From Aristolochia californica (lineage: Eukaryota; Streptophyta; Magnoliopsida; Piperales; Aristolochiaceae), in NCBI GenBank assembly GCA_029961685.1, contig JARWKL010000011.1:64501-128500 (forward strand): 64,000 nt of DNA. Direction: 5' to 3'. Below, one piece after another: positions 34,101 through 46,900 of this stretch. Position 1 is the stretch's first letter; every line of letters starts with the position of its first letter. Below the pieces are notes generated by a model. The model had not been told where the DNA came from and searched no databases. It saw only the letters and a list, made by a program, of their open reading frames with translations. Position numbers and translations under genes: made by a program.

Positions 34101-37100
34101 AAGCAGTGGCACTTTGAGTAAATTTTTGGTCATGCCAGAGCGCCGCAAGTAGCCCCTAGATGTTTAGCCATTGGCCAAATAAGAAATTGGGAACGAAGGG
34201 TATCCACTCTCTGATCTTGTTGATGCCGAGCTTTGGGTTGGCCTTAACTTGATAGCTTCATTTTTTTTTCTGCCACAGTGTGAAAGTGGAGGAGCCAGTC
34301 ACGAGATCCCAGATAGGAGTTTAGCCAAGTTGAAGCATTTCAGAAAACCAAGTGAAGATGGCAAAGCTATCAACCATATTACTCTCTGCAGTGGCGATTA
34401 GGGAAAGAGAAAATTAGTATCTTCTTTCGTTCAAGTACTGGACTCACATTCCGAGATCCGCTAATTCGGTAGCAGATGTGCTTGCTAGGCAGGGACCTTA
34501 CCTACAATCATTGGTTGTAAGGGATATGCTCCCCCAAATTTTGTAAAATTTTGTTCTCTTTCGTTTTATTAATACATCTTTATAAAAAAAAAAAAGAAGA
34601 GAGTAGATAATGTGATGGTGAGTTGGGTGGGGTCACTTTCAGCAAGGTCGGTGTTGTGGTTGTTATCACTGATATGGATTGGAGGGCCAAGAGGTTGTGT
34701 CAGGTTTAGTTGGGAGAATTTTCCGAAGTGTCTTGCCGTTGGTAGTGGGGGGAATTGGGTGTGGCCATTCGGACTGGTTGTGCCACTTAAGGGCAGGTTG
34801 GGGAAAGGCCGTGAAGTCTTTCCATGAGTGTTCACCAGCCAAACCTAGTGTTGGTGCATTCCGGCATGTAGATGCCAGCCAGCCATGAGATCCCAAATAG
34901 GACTGGGCGGGAGTGTAGCTGAGTTGAAGCATTTCAGAAAACCAGGTGGAGATGGCAAACCTGTCAACCATATTACTGTCTGTAGTGGCAATTAGGGAAA
35001 GGGAGTTTTTTTCTCTTCCCTATTTCAAGAACTGGGTAGATAGACTGAAGGTGAGTTGGGTGGGGTCAGTTTCAGCAAGGTCGGTGATGTGGTTGTCATC
35101 ATCGATATGGGCCCAGAAGTGGCGTTAGGTTTAGTTGGGAGGATTCTTCGAAGTGTCTCGTGGGTGGTGGTGGGGGGGGGGGGGGATTGTGGTATGGCCA
35201 TTCGGATTGGTGTCCCACTTGAGAGCTGGGTGGGGAAAGGCTGCGAAGTCTTTCCATGAGTGTTTGCCTGCCAAACCTAGTGTTGGTGCATTCCGGGATG
35301 TAGATGCGAGCCATGATCATACCCTCCCGGCATTGTGCTATTTTGTAGTTATTCATGTCATTGTACTGAGAGACTGAGAAGTAGAATATGAGTCTTCCAG
35401 TCTAGAGTTCCCTAGTTCGGTTTCCAACTTGGCAATCAGTTGTAGCACTCTCAAACTGCTGGGTGAAAGTTGTGCAAGCGATCACAGGATGGAGATAAAA
35501 GAGCATTTATCACCAGTTTTGACTGTCAATTGGACAATCTATCCACAGTGATCAACAATTTTGTTGATGGAGAAGGTCATGCTACATATTTGAAGAGTGT
35601 GCAGAAGGAAGATTCTTTGTGCCATCTGGTGCGTTGTCGTTGATGACTTGCCTTGCTTTGAAAAAAAATCCATTCATTTTCTTCCTCTTCATGGTAAACA
35701 GTCCCTGAATTTCCGCTCGGAGAATGGCTTAGATGGTGTCCCTAGATTTCCTTCTCTCCCTAGATTGGCCACCTATCAGTGACATGGAAGGGCCCCTGTT
35801 CGTCCTGAAAGGGAGTTGCTGCAGGGCGAATCTAGCAATCCACCCATCCACTTCCGTACTAATCCTTCAATTGGAAGGCTCATCTTCCCACCTCCTGGAC
35901 AGAACTCCCAAAATTTCATTGCTGTGCTGCAATCAGAGAGACACCAATACGATGAAGACTCCTGGAATCAAATGATGCGGCTTGCTGAGCTGATGGGAGT
36001 AATTTATTATGGTCCACTCCCTGGGATTAATCAAAACTCTGGAGTATGTAAGAACTTGGATCAATGATCATGTTGTCATGGAACACAAGGGGAATTGGCT
36101 CTGCCTGAAAGTGCCCTCACCTTGCTTGGACTGAGGTTAATGCTATCAGTCAAGTTGGGAGAATCCTTGCAATGTGGAATTCTAACTTAGTGGACGTTAT
36201 TGACGAGTATTTCGGTGCCCACTCAATCAACCTTCTTATTCAGGACAAGACCACTGGCAATTTCTGGCCGTTATCAGGGGTTTATGGTCCAACTCGCTAC
36301 TGTCACTGCAACGCTTTCTGGGAGGAGCTATATGATGTCTCGGTCCGTTGGCAACGAAGGTGGCTCCTTGCCCGTGATTTGAATGCCATACGTTTTCGTA
36401 GAGATAAATCCCCTCCATCCAGTCGCTTTACAACTTCCTTGCAGGAATTTTTGGACTTCGTGGGCAGTTGTGAGCATGTTGATATTAATCTCTTGGGGAA
36501 AACTTTTACTTGGACTAATTGTCAACTTCACCGATTCATCCACTCCAAGCTTGACCGATTTCTAGCCAATGGGAATTGGTTCCATCTACACTACAATGCT
36601 TCCAGGAAGGTCCTTTATCGTATCTGCTCTGATCATTGACCCATTTTACTGGATGCCAAGGTGGGTAGCTAGGGACCTAGGCCATTCAGATTTGAAAACG
36701 CTGGGATATGGGAACCAACATTTATGGGGCTTGTTGCCAATATCTGGCCCATGCTTAGCACCTTGGGTATGGCTGGCTAGAGCTTGCCCAAAAAACTCCA
36801 ACTCCTCAAGCCACACATCCATGCCTGGGCCTCTACCCATCATGCCAACATAAAAGCTACCAAAGCCACTATTCTTGCCATGCTTGTCAACTTAGACACT
36901 CTTGAGGAATCTCGTCTACTTTCTCCAAATAGATTCCAAAGCTGCACTACCCTCCAATTCCAACTTCAAGACATCACATGTTGTGACACCAAATCTGTTG
37001 GAAATAGATGGCCCATTTCAAATGGATTTTTGAAGGAGACGGGAACCAACTATTCTTCCATGTTGTGGCTTTTGCTTGGTGTCAGGCTGCTAATGAGATA

Positions 37101-40100
37101 CTTGACCACTTCAAGCGAGTCGAAAAGGCCTTTGACAGGGTTAATTGGACCCTCCTTGATGACCTTTTGGCCAGAATGGGTTTCAAACCGAAGTGGAGAT
37201 TTTGGATATACAGCTGCGTCTCATCCATCTCATATTCGCTCATCCTCAATGGCATTGTTCTGGGATACTTCAAGGGCTCTAGGGGAATTAGGTAAGGAGA
37301 TCCACTCTCACCGCTGCTATTCAACATTGTGGTTGAATACCTCTCTGGTCTGATTCACTCAGTTAAGGATGCTGGATGGATTCAACCGATTTCCTCCTCA
37401 CCAGAATTTGATATCTTTGCTGCAATTCACTGACGATACCTTTTTCTTCGGTGCCCGTACTCAATCTGAAGCCAAGCATCTTAAAGCTCTCCTTGGCCTA
37501 TTTGAGCTCATTTCTGGCTAGAAGATTATCTAGGGTAAAACGTGAATTTTCGGATGCCACATCAACCAAAGTACCCTCTCTGCAATGGCTTCCCTTCTCG
37601 GCTGTCAGATCTGCGCTCTGTTGGTAACTCATCTCAACCTCCCCCCTCTTTGATTGTAGACCTCATAAGCAGCTCTGGACCAAGGTCATTTGAGAAATTA
37701 GAGCGAAGATTAGCCACTTGGCGGGGTTGTTTTCTATCGACTGCTGGTAGACTTACTTTATTACGGGCTGCAATTGATGGCACACCCAACTACTACTTTT
37801 ATCCTTCATCCATTGCCCGGCTGAGGTTTGCAACCAAATTGACTGACTTCGGAAGCGTTACCTATGGAAGATATACTAGCGACACTTTCAAATATCATCC
37901 AGTCAGCTGGTTGGAGGTCTGCCAACCCAAGGAGTTTGGAGGTCTTGGTCTTGGGTTGACGAGGAACATTAATCATGCTTATCTGTTAAAATGGTTTTGG
38001 AGGTTCAACCACATGCCTAATGCAATCTGGAGACCTATGGTAGCGAAAAAGATGAATTGAATGGATAGATGGTATATCAGTGGAGGTTTGCGTCAGCATC
38101 TCTCTCCTCTTTGGCATTCTTGTTTTCCTTTCCTCAACACTTCCCAACGAGGCATCAGCTTCTTTGCTGGCAATGGGAAATCTCTAAGCTTCTTGTTTGA
38201 CTGCTGGTGTAATGGGAAGCCACTTTGCAACACATATGCCTCACTTCTACCTATCAGCATCAGGCAACTTGCCTCCATTGCTGATTGCTGCTCATCTCCG
38301 GGTTGCTGGAATTTGCATATCAGAAGAGGATTAATGGACTTAGAATCTCAGCTTGCCACTAGATTGCTTGCGGACCTTCATGATGTCGATATCAGATGCT
38401 CTAAATGACAAAATTATATGGCATCTTGATGCCCGAGGGTCTTTCTTCGCCGCCTCTGCGTATTTACTCATTGCCGGCTGGAACAGCAGCACCTCTCGGC
38501 ATGATGCAGCCATTGCTTGGAAGACTATGCCTCCCCCTCCCTCCCCCGCGCTCGAAGGTCAAGTTTTTCTTCTGGTGTGCACTTTATAACAAAATGCTGA
38601 CGGCTGATAACCTTCGGAGGCTGTCCCACATCTCCTCTTGCATTGCCATTTCTCCTCGTGTATCTGGACCAGTGTTCTTCAGCTTGCCTCACCGGCCCTC
38701 TCATTGTTGAAGGTGATTCCTGGGTCGTGCTCACCAGGTGCTCCTCCCCCATGACCCCTTCATGTTGCCACTGGCCTTGTTTTCACCACATAGCAGATTT
38801 AGTCTCCAATGTTCATTGTACTTAGGATCCATGTACCGTGGTCAGTTAATTCTCTAGCTGATGTTCTTGCTAAGAAAGAGGAGTCTCCCTCCAATCCCTT
38901 CTTGTAAAGGGAGGGCTCCTCTGATTATCTCTGTATCTTGGCTCTTTTTTTTTAATAAACTATCATTTCTTTCTCTAAAAAAAAAAGAAAGGTGGTGTCT
39001 CCATTCTTTTTCAGAGTTGTTCCTTCGATTGATGTCCCTTGAGGGTGGTCCCCCTGTTTTTGTGTAATCTTTTGTGGTTGTTTCTTTTGCTCTTTCTCTC
39101 ACTCTCCTTGTTTTTCTCCTTCTCTCTGGTTGTATCCTGCGCTCTCCCATTTTTCTTTTCTCCTTCTCGCCTTTCCGATTTCCCTATTGCTACTTGATTT
39201 TCTTTGCTCCACCTCCTTCTCTCTAGTTGTTGCTCTTCTTCTTGTTCGCACCCTTGTTCCTAACCTTTACTAGCTCTCTTCATCTTCATCTGGTTCTCAC
39301 TCTTTCTCCATCGTTTGGGCTGTACTGTACATGTAAATATATGATTTTTAGTATAGCAGAATAGAGTTCAAACTGATTTTTTTTAAATGTTGTTTACACA
39401 CACACACACACACACCCTTACCATAGTGAGACTTGAACCCGAAATCTCACATTAGAAATCCCTGATGTGAACATTGAGCCAAAGGCCTAGTCAAACTGAT
39501 TTTTTGGCAAACTTTTTCTTTAAATTTGTTTCTCATATAATTTGAGTCATATCTTTTTGAAAAATTAGCAACAAATATTTCCTATCTAATTGTTTGTTGG
39601 ATTGCATTCATTTAGTGTTTCTTGTTTCTTGTTTCTTCTTGCAGTTTGAATATTTCATTATTTCATGCTAACATTATTTATTTGAATGTGGTGTAGAATG
39701 ATCTTATGAAATATTTCAGAGAAGACCTTCATAGGCGTCTTCTTAGCACTGATTTCAAGAAGCAAGTTGAGGGGCTTGATTTGTTGCAAAAGGTGGGATG
39801 CACTTTTCCTTAAATTCTCTCTTTTTAGAGTTTTCTCTTTGAGGGAAAGGAGGCTGGAATCATGCACCTTTGCTTTGCTATTACCAACTTTTTTTTCCTT
39901 TAGAAAAGCCACTTTATTTAAAATAATGTTTTTTTTAATAGTGAGAATTGCATTAAAGAGGGAGTATAAACAAGAAAGCTGGTAAGAAGTCAGCTAGGAC
40001 ATCATGTAATCTAAGAAAAATACAAAAGCTTTCAAAATATATGTGAAATGAATAATCAGAAAACTTGCAAAACAAAGTCAATTTATGACACCTACTTTGG

Positions 40101-40954
40101 CTGAAAAAGTCTGCCATTCCATTTCCATTCTGAACTGTGTGAGACTACGAAAGCTGAAGTATGTCACAAAAGAGCTGAAATGTCACTATAAAGATTCCAA
40201 AACCTCCGAGTTATACTGGAAGGAAACCAACGTACAACTACCTGAAAATCTTCTTCATTAATCAAAGGATAATCGAAAGACTGCATAAAGATCTTGAAGC
40301 CACTCAATAAAGCACAAAACTCAACTTTTGTGTAATCATAGGTTTTAAAAGGCGTGGAAAATACCACCCTATTGGAGCTGGCTTCAAAATTTAATGGCTT
40401 TTTTGTCCATTTTACCTGTGGATTTGCTAAGTGATTGATGCAGCACTGTGGTTTAGAGTCAAAGAATAACAAGTTGAAAGTTTCCTCCAGAGTGTGCATA
40501 ACCTAGATTTTACCAACAACTAAAAAAACTACAATCTGTTTTCAAATTTAATGGGTAAAATTTGAGATATAAAGTAGTGTTTCTGTTGCTATTAGAAAAA
40601 ATAGCAAACAGAGAAAAAACCACAATGAATTAGTTTATCCAAGAGAGAACAAAAATCAGAACTTTATTCAATAGCAAAATTCTAATTTCTGTGTTATATA
40701 TGAAGGCCTTATAGGCATACAAATAAACAGAATGGGAAACTCCTAGCTGTCTAAAAAAGGAAATTGACTCTGATTAGGACTTTCCAAATCTTCATCAGCT
40801 TGCTGGAAAAATTCAAAATAGGAAACTACTTCTAATCTATAGAGTTGCTAAACTTTCTGCTTTCCCAGTTAGAAACATAGTCTTAGACTTAAAACAGGAA
40901 ACTTCCTCTTAAAAGAGGGCTTTCTAATTGAAGCATTTACCAAAGTAGCAAAAA

Positions 40955-40989
<35 letters not shown>

Positions 40990-43900
40990 AGAGCATGTTT
41001 CTATCCAATAAAACTTCTAACTTCAGTTGGCTTGAAATAGGAAATTGTAACTTGGAGGGATTTTCTAATTTTGAATGTGGAATTTAGAGGTTAATAAGAT
41101 GAAAGAGAAGAAGAGGGGGCGAGTGTATGGCAATTCTCAGCACACATTAGGGTCTAAAAATGACTGCCTTTTCTATTGTACAGTCACTTAATTGGTAACC
41201 CGATGAAGTTACAATGATGCCCCTCCACACTCGAACTATCTTAACTACCTAAATGCGTGGCAGAATAAGACAATTAATGCACATAACTCCAGCATGAAGA
41301 CGGCCTTTGTTTTTTTTTTTTATGAACAGTGAATTTAATAGGGCAAAAGAATAAACAGATACAACTTGTAAGGATGGGCCTCCCAACACAATGGTTTGGA
41401 GGGATTTACCTTGTTTAGCTTGAGAGTCCGCAAGGTGCAAGTACAATCAAGGGAGGAGAGGATGCTGCAAATATCTTGAAAGATGTTCCAATGTCGCTAG
41501 GGTGGGGTCTTGGATTTGGTGCACCAATCGATGATCACTTTGGAGTCACCCTTAATGATGAGGGGGCCAAAAAACCGGTCTCGATAGATCATAAGGTCAT
41601 GAAGCAGCCCAATCACAGCTGAAGTAGAATCTGAAAAGCTCAATAGGCCCGCGAAGGAGAGTAGGAGGCTGCCGCTGTCATCATGGATAACTTCACTAAA
41701 CCCTGCATGCTCGGGACAACCATAGGTGCCGCCATCAAAGTTCGACTTGAGGAACCCACGAGGAGGAGGTGACCAGACTGCCATAGAGGGGAGGATGAGA
41801 GGGCCCCGTCATTGCAGGAATGAGATGCCAGTTTCCCCGGAGATGACAGTTGCTGAGGTGGAAGAATTCTTTCTTCATAAGGAGCCACCAACAATGGACT
41901 TGGCAAGCTCTGAAACAGTGGAGGACTTGAGATATAACGTTATTTTGTTCCTCTCCTTCCAAAGTGCCCAAGGGATATGACCTGCACAGCTGGAGATTAG
42001 CATTTTGCCGAGCTTAGGGAGCCGAGAGCAAGGGAGGGACTGGATCATTGACGGGAGATCTCGAGGGACACAATACTCGATGCCAATTCTGTTCAGAAGA
42101 CTGGCCCAAATAGACTGGGTGAAGTGGCAGTGAAGCAACACGTTAGTAGCACATTCCGGCGAGTCATGGCAGGAGGGGCAAGACGGGTCAGGAACTTGGG
42201 TCCCACGCCTGAGTATGGCATCCGAAGTGAGGACCTTATTACTGCAAACACAACAAACAAAGAATTTAGCCCAAGGTGGAGCATGGAGAAACCAGGCCAA
42301 TGCAGCTGGATGGTGAGCCCGAGAGGTGCTGAAGCCCTAAATGCAATTGTAGATAGATACATCAGTGAAAGAGCCCTTTGGGCATGGGGTCCAGATTAGA
42401 GTCTGGAATGGAGGAGATTAGAAGCCTCCATAGCTTGTGTCAGTGAGACCTTTTTGGAATTGCAGATTCCAGTCACCGGATTGTTGCCAAATATCAGTGA
42501 TCAAGGCCAAAGGGAGGTTAGAGAGGCTCGAGAGGGAGCTGAAGGCGCTCACCAACGGTTTGTCACCCAACCACCAATCTGACCAAAATTTGGTCTGAAA
42601 CCCATTGCCAGGGAAACACTTGATAACGCCAGAAAATTGAGGGAGAAGGAGAAAGATTTTTCTCTAAATTGGCGAGAGTGTATCGCCTGCCTCCATCCAG
42701 CCACCAGCCATCCTGCTTACCCGCTTTGGCAGCAACCAGTGAGCTCCAAATCAGTGAAGGAGAGGTGTTGAAGTGCCATAACCATTTGAGTAAATATGCT
42801 GAATTGGTGCCCGAAATGCTTTTGATGCCGAGACCACCAAGGATCATAGGTTGACAGACATCAGCCCATTTCTCAAGGTGATATTTCCTTTTGTCATTGG
42901 GCCCACCCCAAAGAAAGCATTGCTTGAGGAATTCCAAATGATTGGCAACAGCAACAGGGCAATGGAACAAGGAGAGGAAGTAGCTCGGGATCCCATGAAA
43001 GGATTTTATAAGGGTAAGCTTGCCTGCTTTTGAAAGAACTTGCCTCACCAAGTAGTTAATTTGCCCTCCATCCGTTCAATCATTAGGTGCCAACAATACT
43101 TGCACAGGGTGCCATTAGTCAGCAGTAGACCAAGGTAAGTGCTGGGGAGGTTGGCGATTCTGCAGTCAAGGTAAGTGGCCATGGAATAAAGGGTGCTTTG
43201 ATCAACATTATAACCCGAGATGAAGGACTTGGCCTAACTGACTTTCTGGCCAGAAGAGAGCTTTAAAAGGTTCACCAAAGCCTTGAGCCTAACAATTTGC
43301 TCCATAGTACCTTCTCCAAAGAGGATGGTGTCGTTGGCATATTGCAGAATAGCGATGTCTTGGTTAAGGTAGTTTGAGATGGCGATTCTGCAGTCAAGGT
43401 AAGTGGCCATGGAATAAAGGGTGCTTTGATCAACATTATAACCCGAGATGAAGGACTTGGCCTAACTGACTTTCTGGCCAGAAGAGAGCTTTAAAAGGTT
43501 CACCAAAGCCTTGAGCCTAACAATTTGCTCCATAGTACCTTCTCCAAAGAGGATGGTGTCGTTGGCATATTGCAGAATAGCGATGTCTTGGTTAAGGTAG
43601 TTTGAGATGGGGGAGAGCCATCCAATGCTCTTGGTGTGCCGGAACATTGTGGAGAAAGATTTTGCGACAATGGTGAAGAGGAAGGGCGATAAGGGATTAC
43701 TTTGCTTGATCCCTCGGGTGCCATGAAAGCGACCGCAAGAGATGCCATTAACCATAATGGAGTCGGATGCTAAGGAGACAACTACACATCCAAAAATGCA
43801 AGTGAGTACCAAAGCCCATTTGCCCGAATAGTGCTCCAAGAGCTTCCAGCTGGTCAGACACAATTTTTGTCGGACTTATGGTTGGGTGACAAAATTCTTG

Positions 43901-46900
43901 ATATTAGCCATGGTCCTATCTCCTTGTTGTCCAGAGATAAAAGCCCTTCTATCTCAGACTTATGGTCTGAACCTAGTGGTTGGAATCTTAATCTTCGGAG
44001 AACCCTTATGGATTCGGAAGCTTTATTGGTTGAAAGCGAGGGACACCAACACTAAATTTTTTCATGCAATCGCCTCGGCGAGGCGGAGGACTAACCGAGT
44101 TACCTCACTATGTGTTAGCAATGAGGTAACCTCGGATAGATCCTCCATCATTGATGCTTTGGTCAAGTTTGAGGAGTGTCCTCGTCTGCGTTTGAAGACC
44201 TTCCTTCCCTTGGTCATTCATAATGGGCAAGACGCTTTCCTTAGGGGAGGGAACATTTTGGACGACTCCATGGCGGCCCATGAACTCTTTGATCAGTTAA
44301 GTTGTGGAGCCTAATCAACGCCCTTCGTTGAGTCAGTATGCGGATATATTAACTATTGTTTCATTGAGGGCAGTTTGGGAATTTTACTCTTGTATCGCAG
44401 TTGCCCTAATTTTCTCTTTATAATTGATGGGCGCCGCTATTAGGGTTTTATCATCACCGAGAAGGAGTTGTAGTTGTAGCCCGAGAGAGGTTAGAGAAAA
44501 CACCTGTAAGTGTGTGCGAATTCTCTTGTAAGCTATTTCATCTTTAAAGTGGATTACTACAGTGGCAGAAGACAAGACGTAGTCTCACCTTGAGGCAAAC
44601 TTGTATAAATCTTGTTGTTTTTCGTGCTTGTTTTTCCTTTCTTCCGCGGTTATTATTATTGCTCTCGTTAGTTTGGAATTAGGGCATCTAATTCCTAACA
44701 TGTTCATTACTCCCGCTCTAGCACCCTTTGCTTTGCACTGAAGCTAGACTTTGAGAAGGCTTTTGATAGGGTTAATTGGGACCTCTTGGAAGATCTTTTA
44801 GGCCAGGTGGGATTTAGAGACTGTTGGCGGTTTTGGATTAGAACCTGTGTCACGCGGTTAGATTTTGGCTATGTCCATCTAGCCAAGCAGAATATCAACC
44901 CCGTGCGGCCTAGCTCTTTCCAAAAACTAGTCAGCCTCTTTGTGCCTCGGATCTTCCACCCAACCTCCACACTAGATGTTGCAAGACAAAGGGACAATGG
45001 AAAGACCAAAGAGATGGAAGAGAAAAGCCCAACACTCTTGAAGGCTAAAAACTCTCTATACACTTGAAGAGCAAAGAATGCTCAAGAATTAGAATGCCTC
45101 CCAAAGGGAGAGGCCCTCCTTATTTATAAGCCCCATCCATGGCCTTTAGAGGGCTCTAGAAATACTCAGAAACCTACCAACTACCGTCCCTGGCCTTTAG
45201 AGATTTCTAGAAATGCTCTGAAACCCGCCAATTCTCGAGTCTCCGAATTCTGGCACTTCTGGTGCCTTCTGGAATCTTCTAGCACCTTCTGAAGTCTTCT
45301 GGCGTCCCCGCGCACGCGCGCGCTCGTCTGGCCGCAACCCCATTTCGGCCTGGCGCGCGCCCCATCTTGGCCAACCCCGTTTTGGCCTGGCGCCCCATCC
45401 TGGCAGCGCCCCTACTGCTTTGTGCGAGTTACCCAGCCTTGTGTGCATTGCGCCAAGGACCTGTGGTTGTGCTAGGTTTGCCGATGTCGCGTCCCACACT
45501 CATATGGCTGTCGTACGCGCTTCCTCTATTGTATTCGCCTTGCCATCCCTTATTGTGCTGCTTTGCGTGCGCTCTCCGGGATGCGCTCGCATGCTTCGGG
45601 TAAGGTTATGATCATGGCTGGAGCTGTGTGGTGGGCATGTGGGAGTGCCGTCTGGACTCGACTGGCTGCTCCTCGTCACACTGTGTCTCTTCAGCCTCCT
45701 TCTCCCTCCTTATCAATGGGATTCTTTGCGGCTTCTTTAAGGGATCCAACGGAATTCGGTAGGGGGACCGCTTTACCCCCTCTTATTCAATATTGTGGTT
45801 GAGCTCCTCTCGGCTATGACCTTCAGGGCTAAGAAGGTTGGCTGGCTAGAGCCGATCAATAGCATTGAGGTTTTCAACGTTCCCTCCGTCAGTATGTGGA
45901 TAATACTCTATTATTTGGGGTTGGATCTTTGGACTATATTATGAAGGTCCAGACCTTGCTAGGCCTTTTTGAGATTGCTTCGGGGCCGAAAGTTAATTGG
46001 TAGAAGACCACTTTATTGGGGTTTAATATCAACTCGGAGAAACTTTGGTCCATGGCGGATCTATTGGGTTGCTCTGCCTCAATCTCCCTCTCTTCACCTC
46101 TTGCATCAACAAGGACATATGGAGCTCAGTTATTGAGAGGCTGCAATTTCGTTTGGCTACCTAGAGGTGTCGTCTCTTCTCTAAAGCTAGGAGGCTTACC
46201 CTTCTCAAATCTTGTTTGGCTAGAATCACAACTTATTTCCTCTCGTTTATGCACTACCCTATTTCGATGCTACCAAATTGACGGTTTGATGAGGAGATTC
46301 CTTTGGCGAGGTACCTCTACTGAGTTCAAGTATCATCTGGTGGGTTGGAAAGATGTTTGCATTTCCTAATCTAAAGGGGGCTTGGGTGTTAGGCTCACCA
46401 AGGATATGAATATGGCCTTCAAATGGATTTGGAAATTCAACACTACCGGCAACAATCTTTAGAGACCAATGGTGTTGTTCAATCTTAACTGGCATGAGAC
46501 ATGGTGGACCTTTGGGAGGGAGGCCTATCTCCATTTTGAAGAGTTATTTTTCCTCTCCTCCTGTTGTTCCGCTTAGGCATTCATCTCTACGTTGGTAATG
46601 GTCGCTCGATTCGCTTCTAGGAGGATTGGTGGGTCAGTTTCGGGCCTCTGAAGGCTTCTTTCGGTAGCATCTTGCAGGCCTCTATGCAGTGCTACTTGTC
46701 GGTCACGAGTGTTTGGGGTTTGGGAGTATGGGATCTTCAATTACGTCAAGGTCTTGATGATGCTGATGCCCTTCTTGCTTCTCGCCTTTTGGAGGTGATT
46801 TCCTTTTCTAGGCCTCATGATGCTTTGGATGATTTGGTGGCCAAAGGCTAGTGGTATGTTCTCTGTCTCCTCTGCCTACTCCCTCCTCATCAAGGGAGAC

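Larger units (their letters stand above)
29888..35640 (-). mobile_element. Long LINE (ORF1 and ORF2), rearranged
   Basis: - strand order from right to left: ORF1 N-terminal part (about 35600-33500, with a duplicated block and LDEITNQKLQFDFVRLFI), a TG/CA-rich stretch where the endonuclease should be, the linker PKPFRFENSWLLEN and TQQARVKWASMMK (32900-32440), RT (32400-31490), zf-RVT (about 30800-30550), RNase H starting LKLNFDGSMCSNPS (30241-30200), and the 3' UTR. No intact frame. A + strand stub at 34437-34592 is nested in it. Confidence 0.85.

Noticed and set aside
39420..39490. tRNA gene
   Set aside because: A and B boxes exist but no acceptor stem, anticodon arm or CCA-side pairing can be drawn. 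SINE is the better reading.
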